Assembly: GCA_038496445.1 (NCBI GenBank)
Contig: JALMLS010000155.1
Coordinates: 124,001-188,000, forward strand
Length of the DNA stretch: 64,000 nucleotides
Source: Trichosphaerium sp. ATCC 40318
Lineage: Eukaryota > Discosea > Flabellinia > Trichosidae
Direction: 5' to 3'
The translations under genes were made by a program, and so were the position numbers. The notes beneath the pieces are model-generated. The model saw only the letters and a program-made list of their open reading frames with translations, was not told the DNA's origin and made no database searches. How positions within the stretch are numbered: the stretch's first letter is position 1; every line of letters begins with the position of its first letter. Positions 45,401-58,622 of this stretch are shown here, piece after piece.

Positions 45401-48194
45401 TGAGTTATTATTATTATCAAGGGCAGAAAATCGATTCTTTCTTTTGCCTTTTTGAGAAGTTGTCAGTACATTAATTACCTAAACTAGCACTTGGTGTACC
45501 TCCTAGCAGAGCAAGGTCCCTAGACTTTGCAGCAAAAATTCCAGAATTTTTATTTACTTCTCGGGAAAACAGGAAAACGTGTTGTCGGAATATATGTTTT
45601 ATCGTAGCAAGGATCTATAGTTGATTGGTTAATTTTCAATGCTAAAGTATAGATAAAAGCGGAATAAAATAATTATCCATATGTGCCAACGTACGCCTCC
45701 AAATTGCCCTCGTTGGACTGATACGCGATCCCCTTTGTTGATAGAGTTATTTCCGCTGTCAAGCGTAGTTGAACGCCAGTTCCAATTCTTTTTAACGACT
45801 TGCTTTAATTTAACGTCTTTAAGCTGTCCACCTGTATCAAGCACTTGGAAACCATCTCTATCAACGCGAACAATGACACCGACGTTTTGTCTAAGTACAA
45901 AGAGTAAATTAAGTGATTCGACATCACATGTTCACTGCAAAATCCGTACCCAGAGAATGTGATCATATCATGAAGTTCATACTCTCCTAGCTTAATTCTA
46001 CCAGCAGATACTTCCTCAGATCTTCTCAGATCACCGACTAACGCCTTAAATGTCTTTTTCGTTATATCAGTAAGAACTGTAGCCACCTCGCCCTCAAGTG
46101 CTACAATATGTCCTGTACTATCCTTATTAGGTCCGTCTAACACTTTAACATGGTTTCCGCGATCAAAATGTTTAGCCAATTGAGCAATAGGCAATTCCAA
46201 TGGGTCCTGGTAAAACCGTTTAGAAGTTGAGAAAGAAAGAGAAGGTAATGACAAAGGTCGTTATTTACCGTGAGCTCCTTGTGTTGTGGCATAATAACAA
46301 CAAGACCAGCAGTCTTATCAACTGACATGACCTTACCAACCAAATTCTTTAATTCACCTTCAATAACTCTAACTTTATCGTCCTTCTGGAAGTTGTGTTT
46401 TCGTGTTGATGTATTCCTTAGTGCTTCAATATCTGCACTTATTTCGTTTACATCATCATCTACCTTTTGGCTTTGAAATTTCTCAAGTTCTTTGAGTGTA
46501 GGTGTCACATCTTGCCACATGATACTCTTAATTGGGAACTCTTTGTAAAGAAATCCATTACTGTATAATTCATCGTTCCATTGATAAAACCGTTTGCCAG
46601 TTTCCTTTTGCGATATATATCTACCAGTGTCTCCCATACCATTATCCTGAATTCGAAAGTGTTAGCAAACAAAAAAAACACAGAAAATACAAGGTAGTTT
46701 TCAACAGCAACTAATCACATACACTAAGGTCGTTCTTGCTAAAGAATTTCGCAGCAGGCCGTCTAGCTTTTGTCTTTCGCTTGCGCTTACGGACTACGCG
46801 AGCTGTTTTAATTGCACCATCAACAATGTCTTGTTGTGCCTCTTCATACTGCTCGTCGTCCTTAAAAATCATAAGTTAGGAACAAAGCCTTGTTAAAGTT
46901 TTTTCTTGTGGCGCTGACACTTACCGCCATGTCCTCGTTGTGTTGCTTCCTAGTTGATCGATTGTAATCAATCCTTGGAATTATACGAATCATAGCTTTG
47001 GCAGTTGTATCTTGGAATTGCTCGACTTGTCCAAGATCGCCTTTGTACAAACCTCTCTTTAGCCTTACCCATTGTCCCTATTTTTTCGTTCAACACCAGA
47101 AATACAAATGTACAAATTAAATTAAAAAATCAAACAGCATACGTGTTTTAGCTTTGGTATACTCTGTGGAATCTTTAGCACTTCGGGCATTTGGTCTAGG
47201 CCAACTAGCTTAGGTTTACTCCAAGTTGGAGCCATTGTCAATCCTTCAAGTGCCTACACAAGGTGAGCAATAGAAACAAATTACTAAAAACCGTACAGCT
47301 GATACGTGACTCTCCCTGTGGGCTTCAATATAAATATATCCTTTAATGTGATCCAAGCAAAAAGCTGAAATAATAGGCAAGGTTATGCCTAATTGTTTCT
47401 TGTTCAGGTACTTTTGCATAATACCAACAACTAAAGCGCGCTCTTCACCAACCTTAATAATTAATTGAGTATCTCCAAAAGGTCAAGAGAGTAAAAAATA
47501 TGCGAACAAAGATAATAAATAAATAGCAATCAAACTTGAGTATAATTGTTTGGTTTATCTTTACCTTCATTTTGAGATGCCATAATTTTGGATCACGTAG
47601 CGTTGGTAATAGGGACTCTTGAGCGACGTTTGGTATTTCACCCTCAGGCATATCATATTCCTCTTCTTTATCATAGATGCTATAACGATTGGCAATACGC
47701 TCTTCGTCTATCTCACCATCGAAATACGTTTCGCGGCGCACTCTGTTTCTTCTCTTATCTAAAAAATGCATTTAACGATGTAATAGCGCAGATATGACGC
47801 CAATTACCTTGCTCAGCGATTGCCTGTAGATAATTGTCATCTGCTACTTCTTTTTCATATTGGCCTAAATTAATTCGTTAACTCTGCGCACTTGCTTTTC
47901 TGACGTTCAAAATAGCGAATAAGACCGAACTTTTCGCGTTTGACCGGTTTTTTGCAAAAAAACTGCATTTCAATCATACGCACCTGGTTTGGCCTCCTCG
48001 AAGTCATCTGCTTCCACAGCAGCGTCGTCAAAAAAATCAGCTGCTGTTTTCCTTCGCTTGGAGTCTCGTTCGTAGTCATCCTCCTCATCGTTTGAATCGA
48101 ACTCTTCGTCCTCATCCTCTGGGTCTGGTACAAAGTTTCCATCATAACCATATTCGAGGTTTGCAGCATTCAACAGGCGCTGTGTATTAGACAT
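42454..48194 (-). CDS. SPT5: transcription elongation factor SPT5
   Basis: The large subunit of the SPT4/SPT5 (DSIF) complex, which clamps RNA polymerase II and promotes processivity. ATG 48194 starts MSNTQRLLNAANLEYG, followed by an acidic region (PDPEDEDEEFDSNDEEDD). Exon order: YFDGEIDEERIANRYSI; the NGN domain (ALVVGIMQKYLNKKQLGI, HIKGYIYIEAHRESRI); KOW domains (GQWVRLKRGLYKGDLGQVEQ, DKVRVIEGELKNLVGKVMSV, NHVKVLDGPNKDSTGHI, GDRVSVQRGQFGG, KGRWRGYIGIVKNCNDTTAR). The C-terminal repeat region (about 43640-43250 plus upstream exons) is TP-rich with TPGTPGM units, the type of site phosphorylated by CDK9. A terminal KOW-like segment follows (LMGIDQTEAIVRLDG), stop 42454-42456. About 17 exons; divergent from the USP gene. 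Confidence 0.93.
43245..43640 (-). repeat. TP-rich C-terminal repeat coding region of SPT5
   Basis: Degenerate repeats on the TPGTPG / STPGAPPTP theme across two exons separated by a short intron near 43315-43357. The three reading frames on both strands are open because of the codon periodicity, which explains several spurious frames here. Confidence 0.85.
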
Positions 48195-48373
48195 TGCGAA
48201 GGCTGTAGTGGTCCAGATATACTGCTATCAACACACGTTGACCTTGACTAGTTAATTTCTCAACCGCCGAAAAAAAAACGGTTTGTGAAACACTGCACTT
48301 TTCGCTCTTTGTTTTACTAAAAAGCCAAGACAAGGAACTGTAATAATACACTGAAAACGGTTCTGGTCGCACA
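48195..48373. promoter_or_regulatory. 179-bp divergent promoter between SPT5 and the USP gene
   Basis: The start codons of SPT5 (48194, minus) and the deubiquitinase (48374, plus) are 179 bp apart. The interval must hold both 5' UTRs and promoters. No TATA box is obvious. Confidence 0.7.
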
Positions 48374-51300
48374 ATGGGTAACAACGCTTCTCTTTAACGT
48401 GCTTACACTATTGTAGCTGACGAGACGGAACCAAAGTACAAGTTTAAGTATCTGTCGTTCCTTTCAGATGTTAAAGAAGGTATTGACGCCTTCTATTTGC
48501 GCATCTGTCAAACCAGGACCAAAATTAGCTATTAACCGAATCTAGGTGCCTCAACTTTATCACTTTCTCTTAGTGAAATTGAGGGGGATATTCAAAGCTT
48601 AATAAATGATCCCAACAGCCTAAGCGCTGACCAAAAAGAAGCGTTGCTTGAGCAAGTTCTCCCTGACGCAACTAATGCACTGTTGAATAAATGGTTCTCA
48701 AATTTAATAACTGTTTTTGCTAAAACTCACATAGGTACCGCAAAGACAGCAGGAAGCTATACGTGCGTGTTAATACGTTTATTCAAAACGTTTTGCGCCT
48801 CTTGGCAAAGGTTTGCATCCCACCACAAAGTAATGAAGCGCATATAAGCACGTTGGTACGTGTATATTGCTTGTTGTAAATAAATAGCTACACTCAATCA
48901 AAAGGTTAACGCTCCATTTTCAGGTGTCGATTTTACGCCAAGGACGCTTTTACAATACAGACTACATCAAAGAGGATGAGCTTGAAGAAGAGCAGCACGA
49001 CAATTCGCTAAAACACGGAGATTACGCTGAAATGAAGGTGAGCATTTATTAAAACACAACTTGTGTTTTTTGGGAGTTGACACGTTTCCTTAATTATGTT
49101 TTAGGAGGTCAGAGGTAATTACGCTTATACACCGCGAAACACAGTATCTGTGTTTTATGTTTCGAATCTGAATGAGTTTGGGAAAGCTGGAGGCTTCGAC
49201 GCTATTGTGGAGCGCGTCAAGAAAGCCAGCGCTTCGCCAGATTTAGAAATGATAAAGTTATTGTTAAAATTATTTTACGAGGTACTCCACAAAAACATTA
49301 ACGTCTGTTGATCACATTATTTAGCTGCGTGAATGGCTTGTTTATTCGTTTAAGAAAACATTTTTCCCTCGTACGTATTTGTTAATGACTTTCCTAAACA
49401 TTAGCGACGCTCTATATTGTAATATTACCTCAAGTTTGCTCCTGTTGTTTCTTTGAACAGTTTTACTTATTAATTTTCCTAGAGATCACTGAAGCTGTTT
49501 TTTCAGCTCTTAGAGAGCTTAGTGGAGACGCTTTGAAGCAAATTAAAAAAGCTGACATTCAACAAATTGTGTCTTCAGTTGAAGACCTACTAAAGTACGT
49601 GACATTAAAACAAAAATTATATTGACAGTAGCTGAAGGGATGTGTCTAATGAGAAGGCTTTCGAAATGTCTGAGAAGTTTTGTTTGGACTTTGCTTTGAA
49701 ATGTTTCAATTCCTCTCTATTGGAGAAGAGAATGCAGGGATTAGTATATTTTGAAGAAGCCATAACAATGACAAAATCAAAGTAAGTACTTCGTACTGAC
49801 TGGACTTTATTTTTTATTCATATTTTTTTTAGGGAGAGTTTCAAGGATTATAATGGCATATCAATGGGTGAGTTTATTAAGACGTCAAAGTGGATGGATA
49901 TGAAGTAAGGATTTTTTTGTTTGTATGAATTTCTCATCGTGTCAGGTTCTTGTTGAGTTGGTTCAAGGAGCAAAAAATTGTTGCGACTCTATTTGGAGAA
50001 GGAACTCATGAGTCTCTTATCGAGAAGTCAGGCGATTTGCTTGCTTTTCTAGCTTCTAATCATGGTATTTCGGTGGAACACCTTGACATGATTTGGAAAA
50101 TGACCAGTGTAAGATTATTATCACCGACCATTTGGTGTCTAACACCTTTTTGTAGGACCAATACATGGCTAAAGCTGCGTATACCGCCCTTGATAAAATC
50201 AGCGAACTTGGGGATAAGACGATGAGTGGGTTTGTTTATGATAAGATTTTGGAGACAAAAGTGTCTGACTACAAGAAAGAATACCTTGACATTCTTAATT
50301 TTTTGTCAAAAAACCCTGTCACTGATGTTGAGGTGCGTCTCTTGTAATAACAAAAATGCAGTACTTAGTTGTTACTGGTAGGGCCTTTTATCTTACATGT
50401 GGACAATATTAATTGAGCAAGATGACCTTGTATCTCTCCCTTTGAGAAGTTTATGCATAACACATTATGTCAGTATTTTGAAGCAACGTCTACAACCAAA
50501 GGTACAAACCTCACTTTGTTCTTCGTTTAAACAAACGTACTAGGCGGCATTGGACTATGTCTTGCAATGCGTTGACGCACTTGCAAAAGGAATAAAGCCT
50601 CTGGATTGTATTAAACTGATACGCGAGGCAGCAAATATTTTTTATCCTAAGGTCTTAAAGCGTAAATCTGCACCACATGAATCACAAACAGGTACTTCTT
50701 CATTCCATTTTATCAATTGTGTCTGACAACTCGTTAGGCATGTTGACTCATTTACATGATTCAAAGAAATTTTTTGATGTTTTAACTGGCGACTTGTTGT
50801 CATATAAAGCAAAGGCCAAACAAAGGTATGTTGAATGGTTTCTTTTAGGTTGGTTGTTGTAATTTATTTATAGGATTGATGAAGTTGGTGGTGTGAAGGC
50901 CGTTACCTCAGATGATATTTTATTTGGTGCTCATTCGCACAAAGAGAATATTACTCAACGACTTGACTTCATTTCCTACTTGCTAGAGAACTCCGGAGAA
51001 AATTGTGTCCTCACAAAGCCACAAGTGAGTGCCTCTGGATCTAGTATTTTGTAAAAATATGCTTACAGCCTCTTAGATTCGTCTTGTATGGCAGAGTTTA
51101 ACCCAGCAGCCACTTACACCTGACGAAATTGATCTATGTTTCAATTGGTTTAGATCTCTTGCACAACCAGTCATAGATGGCACTGATGGTGCGTTGATTG
51201 CCGAAACATAGTTGTACTCACTCAACGCCTAGAGTTACTTTCGGATGATAATGTGCTGGATATTTATGAGAATTTGTTTCTCACCTTACAACCAACGAAA

Positions 51301-54300
51301 TTTACTAAAAATGGCTTCGCCACCTTTATGTACGCCTCTTGTGATTCAACTCTATTTTAGACTTACTTTGTGGTAGAAACTACTTTACAGTATCCAACAA
51401 ATTCAAGAAGAATATCGAGTTAGGAGGGAAGGGATTTATGGTTGTTCATCTCGAAGAGCTTAAAGGTCTCAGTAATTTGTGGGCAATTACACTTCAAAAC
51501 CCTTCTCCTGATGTGTTTAAAATGGCCGCTGCTTTTCTGATAAAGTTGCATACAAGAGTGCGTAAGAGTTGTGATTTGTATTTCTAATATGTTATGTTAG
51601 TTATCCAGGCGTTTATATTTAAAGCGTGACATATTATTCAAGGGTTTTGTAGATCAGTGCATGGTTCATTTGACCAGTGCTGCGGCTACTATCAACCAAA
51701 ATAGTTCAACTGATAACAAGGTCAATGGTGGCGAAGGAGGTGACTGTAACGACAAGCCAGATACCAACGCAGGTTCTGTTGCTATCGTCAATCAGTCTAT
51801 TATTCTTCTACGCGTGCGTATTTATAGAATCACTTCGTTTTGTTCACATTATTTGCGTTATGATGAAAAACTCGACACTGAGATATTTTTTGTTGTTTAC
51901 AATCAAAGTTATCTAAGACGATAATACTCGTCCTTGTAATGAACAATGTTATTTTTCCTTAATTATTGCTGATATTTAGCACATTCTAACATAAATACTA
52001 GCAATTTTTGGAAGAAGCAAAGCACGTGCCTGATCCAGCAAAGCTCAGTAAGAACGTACGACATATTTATACTATTAGCGTAGCTTACTTTCATTAGTCA
52101 GGCAAACCAGTACCTACAGCTAAAGATAAAGAATCCATTGAACTCTTGAAGGGTTTTGTACCAGATACTTCACCTCTTGTATTACTATTAGCACTCAGAA
52201 AGGCGAAAGGCGTTGTTGTACGTTTAGTTGCTTGCTTGCTATTATTGTTTACTAATTATTGCTGTAGCCAAGAGCAGCTGGGTACTTGTTTGACGAAACA
52301 CAACGACCGAAGATAGACAAAGAAGCAGCCAAGTTTGAAGATATTAACAAGCCTGTCAAAGTGGCCAACACAGATATTGTGAGTATATTAAGTGCTGGTG
52401 ATTACTTCAACAGCTTGTTTGGTCTACTATCTATAGATAATGTCAACAAGAAAGTTGTGTGGGATGTTGTTAACAAACTTCCACGTGATCCGAAATTGTT
52501 ATCAATAATTGAGAACATGGAATCTCCTACTTGGTCTGAAATTCTTAAGACGTCAAGTGTTTACAGGCTTCTGTATTCCCTACAAATTCTGGAGTCATGC
52601 TTGCTTCAAAACGAGGGTGATACCGAGGTATTTCGTTTCAAATTCTGTGAATGTTAACACGTGTTTTAGGAAGTTCAGATACGGAAAAAAGAACTATGTG
52701 TACAGTTCGTAAAAACTCATGGCTTTGGATATATGCTAAAGGCGTTCACACGTACGTTTTGTAACTTGTTTGTTGACTGTTCTATTTTTTTCAAGTTGAT
52801 GGTTTGAATTTAGATGATGAGTTTATTAAAATGTATCTATCTGGTGGCGATGGTAACACTAAGGGCGCTGTTCCAAAAAAACGTGTTGTTGGTACCATGT
52901 TGCGCATACTACACTACTTTATGGAAGGTAACTAATTATACACCTAAACAGTTTTATTCTTACTTTTTTACCTTATTAGATAAGTTGGTGTCTTTATCTT
53001 CACTGGCAACGCCTACAGCTAGCAAGGCGCAGCCTAAATTGAAGCTAAGCTCGAGCTCTGGGAATATACTATGGTCATCCATAGACTTTGTTCTTCTTTT
53101 GAAGATTTTACTTAATTTAATTTGGACTACAGTTGAGAGCGCGTAAGACCTTGCCATTTTGGCTGATTTATTTTTTTGACTTTTATGTTAGCAAACATAT
53201 TAAGGACAACATCATAATTGTGGAGTATGCAATGTATTTGGTTGTATCTTCTATTGTGTCTCAACCAGAATCACTCTTGATAGAGTTTTATTCTTTAGCT
53301 ATTAAAACGGTATGTTCGTGAACTTCGGCACTTTTTGACTAAGGGTTTTTTACAGGCTGATAAAACAATAAATTTGAAGGAATTTATGCTTTTATTGTTG
53401 ACTGGGTGCAAAGATCGTAAAATATCTTATGTTGCTAATAATGGGTTGTATGAGATGTGCAAGAGTCTTAATCCTAAGTTTAACCAACTAGGTAGTCATA
53501 CCTTCTATTCCCTGACACCCATACACTAATATTTCCCTTAGAGCCACCTCGAATCCATTTTTTGAAAATCATGATCGATAACTTCCCATTCAGTACTAAA
53601 GGCGACGAGGATTTGGAACACTACCTTGAGTTACTGTGTAAACTACTATCAGTAAGGGCCTTTATTGAGTACTTTGATCTAACTCGTATTGTAGGACGTA
53701 CTGGGAGACATAGCTATTTCAAAGGAAGACAAAGCAAAACTTGTAACAAATGAGTTTGTTACAAAGTTGGTAGAAAAAATCATAAGATGTGAAGGTGATG
53801 TCTCTGCTTGCCAAGGGCAAAACGTATTTATTGGTGCAATGTCTGTTTTGACTATAATCATAAAACATCAGAAGGAGCGTAAAGATCACTTGGGTAACAG
53901 TGGGTATGTTATTGTTTGCAGCTATTTTTGTTGATTTTGCTTTAGAGATTGCAAGTATGATTTGGTTGATGAGCTGTTATACGAGTGCCTGTTTTTTAGA
54001 GAGAAGACTAGGTTCGGTATGAAAGGCACTGGAACCAAGTGCAAGACACATCGCGCAAGATGGACGGCGTTTAATCTTTTGGCTGAATTAGCAAGAGATT
54101 CTAAAGAAAATTACTTTAGAGTAATAAAAGCTATGGAAGGATTTGTTATGTCTGGTATGTAATTAAACAAATGTCACTAGCCTTGTCATTATATTAATTG
54201 AACTCACAATTATTTTCTAGTTAAAAAGCCAATGGGTAAAGAATGGGAGTTGCTAAAGGTAGATTTTGATAAGAGTGTAACCGGATACGTTGGTATGTTT

Positions 54301-57300
54301 TTTTTCAATTATTTTTAATTATGTTGAAGTCTTTTGCTGACATTTGCTGCTTGTAGGTATCCAAAACCTTGGCTGCATTTGCTATATGAATTCGCTATTA
54401 CAACAGTTCTATATGATACCCGAACTAAGGCTAGGAATAATGAATGCTCCAAAGAATGAGAACGTCGACAAACAGTACGGATTTATTTTTCAGTATTTTT
54501 TTGATGTTTGTCTTCACTTCTGATGTAATGTTAAAGTGACAATACGCTGTTGTTCGAATTGCAGGAAATGTTTAGCTTCTTACAAGAGAGTACAAGAATG
54601 TTCTATGATCCAACAAAAGTGTGTTCCAATTATATAGTCGATGTGCGTTTGTCTTACTAGCTTCGTCTTATTAATGGCATTTTTAGGGTCGTGCTGTTGA
54701 AGTTGGACGACAACACGATGCTGACGAGTTCTTCAACTTATTCACCGATAGGTTGGAAAGGATATTTAAGGGCTCTGAGCAGGTACATTATACTCGCTCG
54801 TAAGTATTTCTAAGCTCTTTTTCAGGAGCATTTATTGAATAAAATGTTCGGCGGTACACAACTACAAGAATTGATATACACAGTTGGAGGGCAAGAACGT
54901 CGGTCTACTCAAGTGTCTCCTTTCATGACACTTTCTTTGGATATACAAAAAAATGATACAACGCTTCACCAAGCAATGCAAAACTATTTTGCAGGCGAGA
55001 CTGTAAGTGTTTTGTTAACTTGGCTTACAGCCTAACTAACTTGGCTTTTACCTAGATCAAAGATTATAAAACTGATGAAGGTTTGCTTACAGAGGTGTTG
55101 AGAAGACCTTCTATTAAGAACCTACCTAATACTCTCATTATTCACTTGAAACGGTTTAAATGGGAATGGCACAGTACGTTATTGTTACAATCTAGAAAAT
55201 GTATACGCGACTTATTTCTTTTTCAAAAAGGTGGAGCTGGGAAGAAAGAGAAAATATACGATTATCTTTCATTTCCTTTTGAACTGAATGTACACTCATA
55301 TACTGTGGATGCTGTTCATACAAAGGAGGTAATCTATGCGGACTCTCATCATATTTTGTGCGTTGCTGTTATTTACTGGATTTTTTACAGGGTTCATCAT
55401 TGATCAATACTGTTGATCCTTCTCAATGTCAATATGATCTCACTGGCGTTGTTGTTCATTCAGGAACAGCTGAAGGAGGTCACTACTACTCATTCATCAA
55501 AGAACGTACTGAAGTTGCCGAAAAAGCCAAGTGGTTTAAATTTGATGATTCTCGAGTAACTCCTTTCGACATAACTGTATGGAATATGTGTTCGTCGTTT
55601 TTTGCTAAATATACTGTCCTAGAACCTTGGAGATGAGTGTTTTGGTGGCGAAGAGGCCCTGGTCAGAGGAGTAACTTCTCATAAGAAGAAAAACGTGTAC
55701 ATGTTATTCTATGAGCGTAGAGACACAAACAAGCGATCCATCAAACCTCTCTTGGACCAATTACACGCCTCTGTACCTGCGTAAGAATCACGATATGTTC
55801 TTTTTTTTTAATGGTGTTAACTCTCGTTCATAGTGATTTACTTGAGCGCATTCGTAAGAGTAATGCAGATTTACTCCAAGGGCAACTGCTTAATGAACCA
55901 ATTTACTTTGATTTCTTGGTTGACTTGTTTGCTGGCTCTATGCAGCACGAACCTTTACTCTCAATGTGTAAAGTGCTTGTCAAGAGTAAGTAATATATTA
56001 TTTAACGTAAGATAATATGAGGTTGTTAACAGAGAACTAGAATGTTCAGAAGATGATGAACGCTTCACAATGATTAAGATGGCAACAAAATTCTTCAGTG
56101 ATGTTGGTATGGTGTTTTTTTGTAGTTCCTGTTGCTGTTGTCCTTATTAATAATCTTTTCAGTTATATGTGGTAAAAATGATATTTCTATATTACAATAC
56201 ATTGAGTTCCTGCATGGTCTATACGCACAACACGTTCCAGTAAGTTATTTCATTGTAATTTTTTTTTGGTTCTTTTCTGAAAAATATTTTAGGCTTGTAA
56301 ATGGTTTCTGTACAAGATTAGTACAACACATGACCACTGGTACATCCCACTCATTTATTCTATGCGCTCAGTATTGTATTTACTAACGAGACTGTCTCAG
56401 GGTTAAATATCTCCTAGTGGAGTGTCCAAAAACTGCTATAAGAGATCATTTTGCATCTTTGTTGATTCAAATGTTGACAACACTGTCACCTGAAGAAGCA
56501 AATATTTTCCCACCTCCTGCTGACGAATGTGTATTTTTGGCTAAAATGGCGGACAGGAAAAACCTCCTGAATGGTACACACGACGGCTAGCCAGTGTATT
56601 ATACCCTTATATTGTTTTAGGCGAATCACCATTTTATTTCAGTGAGGTTGAAATGGAAGAGATGAAAGCGAAAGGACCAGAGCTTTTACAAGCTATAGAA
56701 AAAGAAAGGCATAAAAAGATGGCTCAACGTATAACCCAACAGGCTCTTAACTTTGATGAGCTTCAGCATCAATGTGTTTCGGTTATTTTTATGCGTTATA
56801 TGCTTGATATTGTACGGTCTCTTGTGTTCATGCTGTTGAAGCGTACTCACTTTTTTTGTTTTTTTTTATAGATGGAGTACACAAGGAAACATTGGAAGCA
56901 GTTCCATTCTTACTTCAGAGTTATTAAGGAATTTTCATCAATTGGACATGTTCAGGTTTGTTTAAATGTTTTGGCCTATCACAACTCATAATTTGGATGT
57001 AGCGTGCATATATGCTTTCTCAGAGGATTATAGAACTTCTTATCGACTACTATATGGGTCGATACTCTCCATACCATGAGGTAAAGAACCACAAAACACT
57101 TATGTTTATACTTATTCTGTTAAGAACAATAAGTTGTCTACACGTTGTGGCATTCGCGACGAAAATACACAACCAGACCTTACATATTTGTTTGATACAA
57201 TAGGCATTGTGATACGTGGTTGTCATACTGGGTATGTTTTGTATAACTTCAATAGTGGATATCTCATTCTGTTCACTTAGTGCTACCGTGGATATGTTAC

Positions 57301-58366
57301 TTCAAGGTGGTAAGATTCAGCGTGGTTCTATGATGCTTGAATCAAAACCAAACGATGCATATGAAGAGGTATTGGCGCCTTTGGAACCAATGGAACGTTA
57401 CTTGCTAAAAGAGAAGGTGAGATGCAGAGATCAACAACAAAATTATTTCTATATGTTTGTGCCGTGTTACTTACTCCTTTGATAGCATATGTTCACCTCA
57501 CTTACAAAGCAAGGGTTTAATGTGAATGTTAACATAAGAATCATTACACATTTGAGTTGGGAAGACCAAGACTAGTAAGTGTTTGTTAATAATTATAAAT
57601 CATTGATCAGTTTTCTTACTTGATTCTTCAGCACATACTGGATTTTAGGAATTCTCATGACCAATTTTTATAAGTACAGAGATAAAGCTATTATGCAAAA
57701 TCAGTTTCATTGCATTAGTGGATTATTGAAGGTAACAAGAAAAGGCATCTTCAAAACAGTTAAAATTCTAACTTTTTTTGTTTGTTGTAGATTGATGACT
57801 CACTTTCTTGTTGGCGAACATACTTGGTTCTTAATTGGACTGATGGAATGTTAGCTTTTGTATCTAAGGATTACTCAAATTCCGTACGTTAGCTTCAAAC
57901 TTACTTGGCTTTTACAATTTTTCAAGAAATTCTTTCAAAAAAGTACTAACTTTCTTTTTTCTAGTATCGAGCTAGTGCTCTTGAAGTGCCTGAACTTGTC
58001 CTCACAGTCCTATTCTCTGAGATCTCTAAAAATCCGCGTGTTGCTGCTTATTTATACGACGAGAAGTCACACTACAGGGACAACTTTATGTCTATTTTAA
58101 GGGTACGATAACTTTGCAGGAATCTTATGTCTTTTTTCTTGTCCGATTGTTTATTAACAATGTTGTCTTAGTTACTTGTTAAGACAGCCGTTCGAGTTGC
58201 TAGTGGTACCACAGATAGTGAGTTTGTTGTAAGATCTACAGCATTGTTATCTGGCTGGGAAAGCTTCTGGAAAGGTGACATGGTTGTTGAGAAAAAATGG
58301 GATGGTCATTTCGATTTGAATGCTTTTAAATATAAAGAAGGTATCACGTTGGGGAACAAGAGATGA
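48374..58366 (+). CDS. very large ubiquitin-specific protease, USP9X/USP24/USP34 group
   Basis: A cysteine protease that removes ubiquitin from substrates. The first exon is only ATGG (48374-48377); a 39-nt intron leads to 48417 (MADETEPKYKFKYLSFLSDV). Roughly 40 exons follow, mostly helical-repeat scaffold typical of the giant USPs. The catalytic domain spans about 54355-55640: Cys box IQNLGCICYMNSLLQQFYMI (canonical ...GATCYMNS), QHDADEFFNLFTDRLE, LPNTLIIHLKRFKWEW, and the His box DLTGVVVHSGTAEGGHYYSF, followed by FDDSRVTPFD. A further helical region continues to the stop at 58364-58366 (FKYKEGITLGNKR). The estimated product exceeds 2,000 aa. LLQQFYMIPELR after the Cys box is typical of this subgroup. 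Confidence 0.9.
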
Positions 58367-58622
58367 TAAAGAGACGAAAACGAAAGACCAAAAATTAGTC
58401 GCTGAAACGCTTGACACTTTTTTTTTACACTATTTTTGGCCTTAACGTTGCACACGGCTCGTTGTACCTCAATAAAAACTTGTTACACTACTCGATCGTG
58501 TTAAGTCACCTAAATAATGACGTTGCTTGGCTAAGCCGCGGATAACCACTTACTTTGAACCTGTTGACCCTGGTGTTCCTGCTAAAACTGTTTTTGTAGC
58601 AACAAGTTTGCAAGCGGTTAAA

